Assembly (NCBI RefSeq): GCF_002368035.1
Contig: NZ_AP018222.1
Location: 3,450,534-3,514,533 of the forward strand
Direction: 5' to 3'
Origin: Nostoc linckia NIES-25
GTDB taxonomy: Bacteria; Cyanobacteriota; Cyanobacteriia; Cyanobacteriales; Nostocaceae
Length of the DNA stretch: 64,000 nucleotides
The notes beneath the pieces were generated by a model. It did not search any database, was not told where the DNA came from, and worked only from the letters and a program-made list of their open reading frames with translations. Of this stretch, positions 16,038 to 24,673 are shown piece by piece. Position numbers and translations under genes: made by a program. How positions within the stretch are numbered: the first letter of the stretch is position 1; each line of letters starts with the position of its first letter.

Positions 16038-16086
16038 ACACCCTTGGTAAGGGTGAGGTCACGAGTTCAATCCTCGTCACGGGCTT
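16038..16086 (+). repeat. Second 49-base tRNA-Thr 3' repeat (attR of A, probable attL of B)
   Basis: Identical to 13282-13330. It lacks the 5' half of the tRNA (upstream sequence reads ATTTTGA instead of the D-arm), so it is not a second tRNA gene. The 110 bases after it resemble those after the first copy, suggesting it also opens a second element. Confidence 0.93.
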
Positions 16087-16451
16087 TGCTAAAGTATATA
16101 GAAACATAAAGTTTTCGCAAATTGCGTAAATTTGCTGGACTCTACTAGTATCTCCCTACACACATGAAGTTGCATAACACTATTACTTATGAAATGAGAT
16201 TAAATATATTAATATATTTTTCTACTGCTATTGGTACTTTGTAGTTTAGCGACTTATGTCAGATAAATACTCACGCTAAATCAGCTTGTAACCCATCTGT
16301 TTAGAGTTTCAGCTATCAAAACTACATTAGCTTTACATAAACAGTTACAAAGGCAAGTAATGATATTTGGACAGATAATCATGTCAAAAAATCATATTAA
16401 TAATATTATGTTTGGCTAATAATATATACACTGTTTAGTAATATTAAAAAT

Positions 16452-18533
16452 TTATTTAGGCGTAGCTTTATCGATTTTGCCACTTATAATATTGTAATTA
16501 CTACGATAATAAATTATTTTATCCTTAACTTTATTAGAAATAAAAGTACTCTTTGGAATAGAATTTAGCAAATCAATTGCTTGAGATAAATTCGATTGTG
16601 CTTGTTGCAATGAGATTATTGACTGAGATTTATCTTGAACGATAAGAGCTGCTTGCCATGCCTTTTGTTGGGCTGATTTAAAATCTTCTAAGGCTTTCTG
16701 CTCTATTAAAATTGTTTTATTTACAGCGTTATAGTTATTCTTATATAAAACGAGTTTATCTTTGGACTGAGGATAAATTTTAGAACTCTGCGGAATAGAT
16801 TCTAAAATACTAATAGCTTTTTGCCACTTTGATTTTGCTTGTTGCCATACTTCTAGCGGATGAGGAGGTTTCTGAACTATAACAGAAGCTTCCATAGCTA
16901 ATTGTTGAGCATTTTTCAATTTTTCACTATAATCTATTAATATAATTTTATTTTCTTGATTACCTTTATATTTTGAGCTTTCTTCAATTTTTAAGTTATT
17001 GTCTCTATAAACAGTATCTTTAACAATAGTTAAATATGCTATTAATTGTTGTAATTGTGTACGCTTAGTAACAGTTGCCCAAATACTAAGGCTTATTAAT
17101 AGTGTAATAGAAAAAATTGCTATCCCTAATCTTCGTTTATTTTTTAACTGTTTGTTTGCATATAGTATTTTCTGGTTAGCTTCTTGAATAAGGATATCTA
17201 TAGATTTAGATATGTTTAAATATTGAATAGATATATCAGTTATTTTATATTTTTTATCGCTAAAATTTAAAATGACTTCACCACTAGTATGGAATTCTAA
17301 TCCTATTAAATATTTACCAAATATAGATATAAATTTTTCTATTGCGGCAGGTTCAACATTAAATTTATTATTATATTTTTTCAACGTTTGAGCTAGTAGA
17401 TCAATCTTTTCTTTTAATAAAATTAATGCTTGCACTACATTAGTTAATTCCTCGATATGTTGCTTAATTAATTTAGTCTTTGTTTGTTTTAACTCTAATT
17501 TTACTATTTTACTAATTGCATCTATTCTATATTCAGCAGATTGAATATCTATATTCTTTTCTTCTAACGATCTCTTGATATTGTAAAAGTTACTAGTAAG
17601 ATTAATTTTGATAAATTCTTGAAAATGTTCAGTTTGCAATTTAAGAGATTCTACTCTTTTATTTAAGTTTTCATAATTAGAGATTAACTTGGCTAAACTA
17701 ATACTTTGTTTATTATAAGTTAGAAAGATAAATTCTCCTTCGGAATTAATTTTTATTCCACATATATATCCCTCTAATTTATCTACCAATACTTCTAATT
17801 TAGTAGAGCTTAAAATACATTTGTTATTAGAATGTACCGATCCGTCTGTATTATCGCCAACTAGTTTTAGAATTTCTCGAATATTTATTTGCAATATATT
17901 AAGTTTATTTTTAGTTTCTACAGCAGTTTGTAATTGTTTTTCTATACTTTGTAAGTTGAACCAATCTAAATCAAGTCTAATTGATTGTAGTATTACTCTA
18001 AATTCTTCATGTAAATCAATAATTTTATTTTTATGGGTTTTAAATCTACATGGTTCCACTAGTTGATTAATTTTATCAATACTAATAATAATTTTTTCAC
18101 TTATTTCTTGAAGATTTAATAATAAGTATATTTCTCTTTCTTTTAATTGACTAATATCTTTATCTGATTTAGAGTTAAATATATTTTCAACTCCAGACTC
18201 TAATAATTCATCACCTATTGTTGAGACAACATCAGATAAAACAGGAATTGCTATTTCTGCCATTCTCAATTTAAAACCTAATGCTGTTTTACCAACACCT
18301 TTAGCTATTTCTAAACCACGATTACCAAATTCTCCTACTCGATCGATAATTTTTGTAAAATTTAGCTTTTTAAGCTCAGAACTGATATCTTTTTTTATTT
18401 GATCGACTCGTTTATAGCTTTTTTTTAGTTGTTGAATTTGTTGTTTGATTGATTCAGAATTATCAAAATTAATTTGTACGCTTTCATTTATATCTTTTAA
18501 TTCTTTATGTAAGTTTTCTATTATTTCTTTCAT
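16452..18533 (-). CDS. Large coiled-coil protein with one membrane helix and duplicated C-terminal module
   Basis: A 693-residue, AT-rich, Lys/Ile/Asn-rich protein. Residues 1-55 and about 100-430 are long amphipathic helices typical of coiled coils. A single membrane segment (GIAIFSITLLISLSIWATVT) lies near residues 465-487. The C-terminal part contains two copies of a module of about 70 residues: A..A..VQ, a Q.A...W..AI..L.SIP segment, then a Y..NY ending (copies near residues 550-610 and 620-685). This module is seen in many cyanobacterial membrane-anchored proteins of unknown function. It lies between the second att repeat and an integrase relic, so it is probably element cargo. The function is unknown. 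Confidence 0.75.
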   Translation of the reverse strand: MKEIIENLHKELKDINESVQINFDNSESIKQQIQQLKKSYKRVDQIKKDISSELKKLNFTKIIDRVGEFGNRGLEIAKGVGKTALGFKLRMAEIAIPVLSDVVSTIGDELLESGVENIFNSKSDKDISQLKEREIYLLLNLQEISEKIIISIDKINQLVEPCRFKTHKNKIIDLHEEFRVILQSIRLDLDWFNLQSIEKQLQTAVETKNKLNILQINIREILKLVGDNTDGSVHSNNKCILSSTKLEVLVDKLEGYICGIKINSEGEFIFLTYNKQSISLAKLISNYENLNKRVESLKLQTEHFQEFIKINLTSNFYNIKRSLEEKNIDIQSAEYRIDAISKIVKLELKQTKTKLIKQHIEELTNVVQALILLKEKIDLLAQTLKKYNNKFNVEPAAIEKFISIFGKYLIGLEFHTSGEVILNFSDKKYKITDISIQYLNISKSIDILIQEANQKILYANKQLKNKRRLGIAIFSITLLISLSIWATVTKRTQLQQLIAYLTIVKDTVYRDNNLKIEESSKYKGNQENKIILIDYSEKLKNAQQLAMEASVIVQKPPHPLEVWQQAKSKWQKAISILESIPQSSKIYPQSKDKLVLYKNNYNAVNKTILIEQKALEDFKSAQQKAWQAALIVQDKSQSIISLQQAQSNLSQAIDLLNSIPKSTFISNKVKDKIIYYRSNYNIISGKIDKATPK

Positions 18534-18841
18534 AATTTTAATTTTAAAGAATTATGCTTCTACAGCAGATATAAGGTAACGGCATTATTACGAAGATAGC
18601 TGTAATTGTTACTAAATAGTTTAGTAATATCACTGTATTTTAAATTAAGTATTAATTGTAAATATCTAAGTAAAATTGACTAATTTAGAAGCTGACATTC
18701 ATATACTTAGCAACCAAAACTATATTTGTTCGATTACATTCATCAAGTTTTGGCTCTAAGAGTCAACACTACCTTAATGTTGACCCTTAGCGTTACCCAC
18801 TGTGTGAAAGCTTATAAACCTTGGTATAACTGCATTTCAGG

Positions 18842-18918
18842 GTTAGCGTTTGCGATCGCTAGCTTATCGCTGTATTTACCACCAGGAGAGACAGAATATT
18901 GCTTCCCTTGGTATTGAA
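18842..18918 (-). pseudogene. Relic of a second integrase (arm-domain segment)
   Basis: Read leftward it encodes QYQGKQYSVSPGGKYSDKLA, nearly the same as the arm domain of the truncated integrase at 15281-15964. Sequence identity falls away abruptly on both sides. The rest of the 610-base gap 18534-19143 shows no gene. Confidence 0.8.
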
Positions 18919-19143
18919 TTAACACTGATGATGTAAAACTATATGCTGCGTAGATAGGTTAGGATATATTTAATACTACAAAAATAATTTAATTTTTCAG
19001 AAGACAACCTCACAAATATGTCGTCCTGATTTGGGATGAATTAGCGATTCAATGATTCTTAACCTTCGATTCAATTAAAGGTAGATCCAGAGAATCGTCT
19101 AATTCGATACAATTTATAAGCTGAGAGAGCCAAGGAGAACAAG

Positions 19144-20283
19144 GTGGTCTTATTAAAAGGCTTTGAGATTGAGATGTATACCGGCACGCCTCAAGGTGAA
19201 ATCGTTGGTCTCTCCGACAAAATTGTTGCAGCTTTGGATGGATTTGTTCGGGAGCCAGATAGCCGCAATGTGGAATATATAACCCAGCCATCGGTTAGTT
19301 ACGAGAATTTATTGTGTGCGCTACTCCATCCCAGACGGACGTTGCGAAACCACCTCAATCGTTTGGGCAATTACACCCTCATACCGGGAAGTACTTTGTC
19401 TTTAGGTGGAAGCGATCGCTTTATGCGTTCCGATCCAGCCAACCCCTATCATGACTACATCGAGCAAACCTACGGCACAAAGGTAGTCACCGCTAGCGTA
19501 CATATCAATGTCGGCATTAGCGACCCCGAAATATTAATGCGGGCGTGTCGGGTGATTCGTTTAGAAGCACCTTTATTTTTAGCCCTGAGTGCCTCATCTC
19601 CATTTTTAGATGGCAAAGCTACAGGGTATCATTCCACCCGTTGGGGTCTGTTCCCGCAAACCCCTAAACACGTGCCATTATTTGCCAGCCACGCCCATCA
19701 TATCCAGTGGGTGGAAGATCAACTTTCTGCTGGAACAATGCAAAATGTCAGGCATTTATGGGCATCAGTGCGACCAAATGGCGATCGCCGTCCCTACGAT
19801 TTAAATCGGCTAGAACTGCGGATTTGTGATTTAGTCACAGACCCCATCGCCTTACTAGCGATTACCGCCTTATTAGAAGCGCGTCTGTTACAAATAATCG
19901 AAAACCCTGGCATCGACCCATTAACTCAAAGTACCTTTTCTCCTGAAGAACTCGTCACTTTGACTGCTGATAACGAAACTGCTGCTGCAACCACTAGTCT
20001 TGATGCTCAGCTAACCCACTGGCAAGATGGCAGAAGCATCACAGCTAGAGATTGGATTGGCGAAATTTACCAGGATGTTTGGGCGATCGCCAAACAACAA
20101 GGTTTTAGCTGTTTCCTTTCACCTTTGCACAAAATTCTCCGCGAAGGCAATGAAGCTCAACAGTGGTTGCAGCTACACAGAGTCGGCTTTGACAGCCAGT
20201 GTGTCATCACCCAGGCTATTACTACCATCCAGGAACGAGAAATCGAACTCGAAGACAAATTGTGTTCCTCGCTGCTGACGTAG
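19144..20283 (+). CDS. gshA: Glutamate-cysteine ligase, cyanobacterial type
   Basis: Joins glutamate and cysteine with ATP, the committed step to glutathione. The 379-residue sequence has the cyanobacterial GshA features: an N-terminal LKGFEIEMYTGTPQGE, a central SVHINVGISDPE metal/substrate block, SSPFLDGKATGYHSTRWGLF, and RLELRICDLVTDP. The start is GTG at 19144, supported by an AAGGAG Shine-Dalgarno sequence about 8 bases upstream. It shows normal host codon use and several HIP1 octamers, so it lies outside the foreign region. gshB is not present in the window. Confidence 0.93.
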   Translation: MVLLKGFEIEMYTGTPQGEIVGLSDKIVAALDGFVREPDSRNVEYITQPSVSYENLLCALLHPRRTLRNHLNRLGNYTLIPGSTLSLGGSDRFMRSDPANPYHDYIEQTYGTKVVTASVHINVGISDPEILMRACRVIRLEAPLFLALSASSPFLDGKATGYHSTRWGLFPQTPKHVPLFASHAHHIQWVEDQLSAGTMQNVRHLWASVRPNGDRRPYDLNRLELRICDLVTDPIALLAITALLEARLLQIIENPGIDPLTQSTFSPEELVTLTADNETAAATTSLDAQLTHWQDGRSITARDWIGEIYQDVWAIAKQQGFSCFLSPLHKILREGNEAQQWLQLHRVGFDSQCVITQAITTIQEREIELEDKLCSSLLT

Positions 20284-20819
20284 CCGAAGGCTTTAGGGAT
20301 TGGGGACTGGGGACTGGGAAGATCGGGAGACAAGAAGAGAAGTTGGAGTGTAAGCTTTCAACCTAGTTTGCGGTGAAGCAGCGCGGACTGCTTCACTCAA
20401 AGGCCCTGCCGTAGGCATCCAAACTTCTCCTGTCAAAGACGCTACGCAAACGCAAGACAAGGTGAATAACTCCTAACTCTTGGAAAGACTTGGGTTAATA
20501 GTGTCTGTACTCCTAACAATCCCTATTCCCGATGCCCAATCAACGGCTGCCCTCAAACAAATGGTAGATTTTTGTGCAGACAGTACTTGATAGAAAAAAC
20601 ACAAACAACCATTTAACTTTACATAAAATTTAATATTTACCGATTTCACTCAAATACGCTCTCAGGTAGTATTCTGAGAGGGTTTGCGGTTCGTTTTAAA
20701 AATCTAATCGATGGGGAATGCTTGATTATTATTAACAAAACCTATGAATAGCCTCTGCCTTTTGGTAGATTTTACATTGACAATAGATTATTTTATACAA
20801 TACGTAGATTATACGGACA
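20284..20819. repeat. Repeat-rich gap between gshA and trmL
   Basis: Contains GGGGACTGGGGACTGG units (about 20298-20320), a GACGCTACGCAAACGCAAG word (20439-20458), and TGCGGTTCGTTTTAA (20686-20700) next to a short stem (ACTCAAATACGCTCTCAGG / GTATTCTGAGAG). No coding frame or RNA gene is supported here. Confidence 0.55.
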
Positions 20820-21281
20820 ATGCCTCAGGTAGTTTTAGTTAACCCCCAAATTCCTCCTAATACAGGTAATATTGCTCGTACTTGTGCGGCTACGGGTACT
20901 GAGTTGCATTTAGTTGGGCCTTTGGGGTTTGAAATTAGCGATCGCTACCTCAAAAGAGCCGGCTTGGATTACTGGCCTTATGTCAAGCTACACTATCACG
21001 AATCGTTAGAAGCCTTCAAAATAGTACACCAGGAGCGTGGAGGCAGATGGTTGGGTTATAGTGTCGCCGGAAATATTAATTATGTCAGTTTTGAGTTTCA
21101 ACCCGATGATTGGTTGTTATTTGGCAGTGAAACCACTGGTTTGCCACCAGAAATTTTGTCACATTGTGATGCTACTCTGTATATTCCGATGAGTCAGCCT
21201 GGAGTTCGTAGCTTGAATCTGTCGGTGAGCGTGGCTATCGGTTTGTTTGAAACTCGGCGGCAATTAGGCTATTTACAATAG
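20820..21281 (+). CDS. trmL: tRNA (cytidine/uridine-34 2'-O)-methyltransferase TrmL
   Basis: A 153-residue SPOUT-fold enzyme that methylates the wobble base ribose of leucine tRNAs in the family. The three SpoU motifs are present: NPQIPPNTGNIARTCAATG at the N-terminus, LLFGSETTGLP in the middle, and IPMSQPGVRSLNLSVSVAIG at the C-terminus, forming the knotted SAM site. The length matches the minimal TrmL form without extra RNA-binding domains. It is a single gene with repeat-rich flanks. Confidence 0.93.
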   Translation: MPQVVLVNPQIPPNTGNIARTCAATGTELHLVGPLGFEISDRYLKRAGLDYWPYVKLHYHESLEAFKIVHQERGGRWLGYSVAGNINYVSFEFQPDDWLLFGSETTGLPPEILSHCDATLYIPMSQPGVRSLNLSVSVAIGLFETRRQLGYLQ

Positions 21282-22085
21282 TTGTTTAACTAATTTATTA
21301 TTAAGTATATCTACTTAACTATTTTCCGAAAACCAATCAGATGAGTGATTTGTAGCGACGAATACTTTGCTAGTTACGGCAAAATTAATGTCAAAAAATA
21401 CACCAAAAATTGTGTTTTTGAATAAAATGTAGTGGAAGATACTTACAACAGGAGTAAGCTTGTTATAAGAAATTTGTATATAAAATTCGCGATAATGCCA
21501 AATTTGAATGATAGATTTTGATGAATTTGCAGCATTCAATATTGGGGAACAAATGCCCTATAACTTAATCATAGAGTGCATTTGAGCTATTTTGGCTCTA
21601 ATGTTCCCAAGATTACTCCCCAAAATTAGCCAATAGTTAATACGGTTGTTTTTTAGGGAATAATCAACGTAAAGTCTCGTGTTGGGAAGACGGATTGTGT
21701 AGAAATATCTTGAAAAGATCTACAGCAGGGGGCATCGCTTTTCCAGAGGTCGCAGCAATTTAATTTTCGGCAGCGACTATGGACTTGATAAAACTAAACT
21801 GTTTGCCAAGTCCCCGCGATTGACGCAAGACAGCCGCGGAAAACCGGAAAAAAGAAAACGTCCTAAATGGTGTGAGGAGTGGTTCGGACAAGCAAGCACA
21901 GCAATTTTTAAGTTTTGCTAACACATGTGAACTTGTCTAAATCAGAGAAGCAGGTTAATCTTGCGTAAGCATCTCTGGTGAATGCGATCTCGATCTATCG
22001 TTTAGTTGCGATCTAGATCGTTGACTAGATATCCAGCTGAAAAATCGAGGTCAGTTAAGCGCTAGTGATCGTAAGGAGGTCGTCT
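21282..22085. other. Long leader region upstream of the M23 peptidase gene
   Basis: About 800 bases without a gene. It holds GATCTAGATCG-type near-palindromes (about 21985-22035), a GC-rich stretch with complementary CCGCG/CGCGG words (about 21815-21842), and a strong AAGGAGGT ribosome site at its end. A long structured leader before a cell-wall hydrolase gene is suggestive, but I could not match it to the ydaO (c-di-AMP) or any other named riboswitch. Confidence 0.4.
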
Positions 22086-24365
22086 TTGAAACGAGCATTG
22101 AAAAAGAGAGTGAAAGCTGTGTTGAAAAATAACCCCAGCAGCGATGATGCCCCGGTAGAACAACTAAATTCAATTAATCCAAAAGTTAACCGTCGGGTGC
22201 GGACAAAAGCCGCCATGATTGGCTTGGCAATCTCTATGGGAGCAACCAGTCTTTTGGTGACTCGACAAAGCGATCAAGCCCAAGCAGCGGTGCCTGTAGG
22301 CAGCCAAAAGGCAACCTCAACCATTCCTGCGGTTCGTGATACTGAGGTGAAATTCGCCTCCACCAAGCTGGAATCCCAAGCAATCTCATTACCGAGCGTG
22401 CCGGAGAATCCTGTTGTCGTGGAACCAACAGCAGTCTCACAGTTGCCTGGGCTTGAAGCTAAATGGCAAGTTGCGGCCAGTGGAACGTCTTTACAAGTTC
22501 CTGCATCAGAAAGTTTTTCCCAAACAACGCCAGTTGATAAAAATCTCACTGGCTCAAAATCCCAAGTGTCGCAGGGGTCGAACAATACTTTAGCTGAGAC
22601 TAGCTTTCCAACAGTCAACAAGCTATCGAACCCCATTGCTGAAGATATTACTGGTACTACAAGCGTATTACAAGTAGTACCACAAACAGTGGCAACATCT
22701 GGGACAGCCAGCAGTGAAATAAATGCACAACTTAAGGCGCAACAAGAGTTCGCGCTGAATCGCTTACAAGAAAAATCAAACCGTTTAAGAAAGAGTCTGG
22801 CACAATTGCGGTCTGGGGATACCGAAAATTTATCACAAACTGCTATCGGCAATACTGTAGTTGAAAAAACTGTGTTAGCGCAGTCAGAGACTTCTGGAAA
22901 TGCTGCCCAAGCCAAGCTGATATCGAGGTTAAAACAGAAGACACAACAGGAAATTGCGTTAACTACACCAACAACCTTGATTGCGTCTTCGACAAGAACA
23001 GCCTATGAAGTTAAGCCTGGAGATACGCTAGCGGCGATCGCCAGCAGATACAATACATCTGTATCAGAACTAGTTAAGGCAAATAACCTCAATAATCCCA
23101 ATCAACTGCAAATCAGTCAAAAACTGATTATTCCAACTGCTCAAGTTCAGGTAGCTGTAGCGACTAAGCCCAGTTTTATACAGCCGACTAATACTCCCAA
23201 AGTTACTTCCTCTGTGACCATTGGTAGTGCCAACTCATATCTACCAAGTTCGCCATCGCGAATTATTGCTGACAACAGTAGCGTTACCGTCTCTACACCG
23301 GTAACTGCGGACGACCAAATTCAGACAAATAGCGCGAACGACTTGCAAACAGCTCCCGTCGCTCCTAGAGCTTATGGTATGGGTGGTGAAACCCCAGTAC
23401 CAAAAGCCTTTGTTGAAATCCAGCAGCCTGAAGAACCAACAAATAGGGTAGCAAGGGGTAACAACAATAATAATGACCGTCTACGGGGCTTACAAGCAGA
23501 AATCCAGAGATTACAGCAGAAATATCGCGCTCAACAGTCTGGGAACTTAGCAATGCCAGCTGCTGCCGCTGAAAGTAACACTGCTGCGACATTCACTCCT
23601 GTTTCTACCCCCAGTAATATCCCCGTACCTATCTCTGTGTCTCGACCGAATAACGTAGCGATACCAATTGCGGTTCCGACACCTACCAGAGCTAACTACG
23701 CTCAACCAATTAAGCCCCAATTCCGTGCTACCGTACCGGCCAACGAGCCAATAAATCCAGAGTTCTTACCCAATCTAGGATCTGCTGGTCAATGGACTCC
23801 CCCTCGCAATCCATCTGGCACCAGAGTTGCAACGCCTCCTAGACGAGTAAATGCTTCGGATTCCTTAGGGAAGTTGCGCGGAACCACAGTTGCTCCACAG
23901 GCTATACCACCTTTGGCAGCAGTGGATCAATATTTACCCAGAGTGATTGACGAAACAACACCCCCTCCATCTAATTCATCCGTAGCTTACCAATGGCCGG
24001 CGAAGGGCACTCTCACCTCTGGCTATGGCTGGCGCTGGGGAAGAATGCACAAAGGAATTGATATTGCTAATTCCACAGGGACACCTGTTTTCTCCTCTGC
24101 TGAGGGGGTCGTGGAAAAAGCTGGCTGGAACAATGGCGGTTACGGTAACCTCGTTGAAATCCGCCATCCTGATGGCAGCACGACTCGCTACGCTCACAAC
24201 AGCAAGATTTTGGTACAAGCTGGTCAGCAGGTGAGTCAGGGAGAGACAATTGCTTTAATGGGTAGCACTGGTCACAGCACTGGGCCACACACTCACTTTG
24301 AAATTCATCCATCAGGCAAGGGTGCTGTTAACCCAATAGCTATGTTGCCAACAGCACGTCTGTAA
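22086..24365 (+). CDS. LysM and M23 peptidase domain protein (cell-wall hydrolase or NlpD-like)
   Basis: A 759-residue envelope protein. After a basic N-terminus there is one membrane segment (AAMIGLAISMGATSLLVT, about residues 40-58). A long Ser/Thr/Pro/Gln-rich spacer, a LysM peptidoglycan-binding domain (YEVKPGDTLAAIASRYNTS, about 305-350) and a C-terminal M23 domain (about 640-745) follow. Zn ligands appear in HKGIDIAN and in HTHFEIHP, so it should be catalytically competent. The start is the TTG at 22086, because the AAGGAGGT Shine-Dalgarno sequence (22073-22080) would lie inside the gene if the upstream GTG at 22065 were used. It probably remodels septal or lateral peptidoglycan. Confidence 0.92.
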   Translation: MKRALKKRVKAVLKNNPSSDDAPVEQLNSINPKVNRRVRTKAAMIGLAISMGATSLLVTRQSDQAQAAVPVGSQKATSTIPAVRDTEVKFASTKLESQAISLPSVPENPVVVEPTAVSQLPGLEAKWQVAASGTSLQVPASESFSQTTPVDKNLTGSKSQVSQGSNNTLAETSFPTVNKLSNPIAEDITGTTSVLQVVPQTVATSGTASSEINAQLKAQQEFALNRLQEKSNRLRKSLAQLRSGDTENLSQTAIGNTVVEKTVLAQSETSGNAAQAKLISRLKQKTQQEIALTTPTTLIASSTRTAYEVKPGDTLAAIASRYNTSVSELVKANNLNNPNQLQISQKLIIPTAQVQVAVATKPSFIQPTNTPKVTSSVTIGSANSYLPSSPSRIIADNSSVTVSTPVTADDQIQTNSANDLQTAPVAPRAYGMGGETPVPKAFVEIQQPEEPTNRVARGNNNNNDRLRGLQAEIQRLQQKYRAQQSGNLAMPAAAAESNTAATFTPVSTPSNIPVPISVSRPNNVAIPIAVPTPTRANYAQPIKPQFRATVPANEPINPEFLPNLGSAGQWTPPRNPSGTRVATPPRRVNASDSLGKLRGTTVAPQAIPPLAAVDQYLPRVIDETTPPPSNSSVAYQWPAKGTLTSGYGWRWGRMHKGIDIANSTGTPVFSSAEGVVEKAGWNNGGYGNLVEIRHPDGSTTRYAHNSKILVQAGQQVSQGETIALMGSTGHSTGPHTHFEIHPSGKGAVNPIAMLPTARL

Positions 24366-24435
24366 TTCTTGGCTATCTGTAACTAAATCATTGCCTTGTT
24401 AATTGAGGGAGTTTATCTCCCTCTTTTGCTTTTTA

Positions 24436-24628
24436 TCGGGAAAGGCAGAGGGCAGGAGGCAGAAGGCAGAAGGAAATTCTGGTTCCTGTCGTCTGCCTGT
24501 GACCGGAGGGAACAAGGGCTTAAGACCCCCACTGAACTCTTGTTCAGTGGCTCCAAGTCAAGAGGGGTTTGAATCCCCTTCTGACTTGATCCTTCTGCCC
24601 TCTGCCCTCTGCCTTCTGCCTTCTTCAA
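24436..24628. repeat. Large inverted repeat (GGCAGAAGGCAGAAGG / CTTCTGCC)
   Basis: A left arm of GCAGAGGGCAGGAGGCAGAAGG type pairs with a right arm of CCTTCTGCCCTCTGCC type about 150 bases away. Between them are two smaller palindromes (ACTGAACTCTTGTTCAGT and GTCAAGAGGGG..CCCCTTCTGAC). It is a dispersed intergenic repeat filling the gap between convergent genes. Confidence 0.75.
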
Positions 24629-24673
24629 TGAAAAATTTGTTTTATAGTACAATTATACTATTAAAACTAAAAT

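Larger units (their letters stand above)
13282..16086 (+). mobile_element. Small integrated element A at tRNA-Thr (about 2.75 kb)
   Basis: Bounded by the 49-base tRNA-Thr direct repeats at 13282-13330 and 16038-16086. It contains a two-helix membrane protein gene, an unknown ORF and a tyrosine-recombinase gene next to the right repeat, pointing inward. The DNA is clearly more AT-rich than the flanks and almost lacks the GCGATCGC octamer. The recombinase has lost its catalytic half, so the element is probably fixed. The 547-base space 13330-13876 and the 349-base space 14510-14858 hold no gene I can support. Confidence 0.85.
16038..18918. mobile_element. Probable remnant of a second related element B in tandem
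   Basis: After the second att repeat, the bases around 16135-16195 resemble those around 13377-13450: ACTCTAC.AGTATC, then GAAGTTGCATAACA and TATTACTTAT. At 18842-18918 there is a 77-base relic of the integrase arm-domain coding sequence, about 88 percent identical to 15809-15885 and in the same orientation. Between them is one large AT-rich cargo gene. The expected right att repeat beyond 18918 is not visible, so that end has been lost or has diverged. Confidence 0.65.

Noticed and set aside
16038..16086. Second tRNA-Thr gene
   Set aside because: Only the 3' part of the tRNA is present; the 5' acceptor strand and D-arm are missing, so it is an att duplicate.
21700..22060. c-di-AMP (ydaO-type) riboswitch upstream of the M23 peptidase
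   Set aside because: The location would suit it, but I could not match the conserved ydaO sequence blocks by eye.
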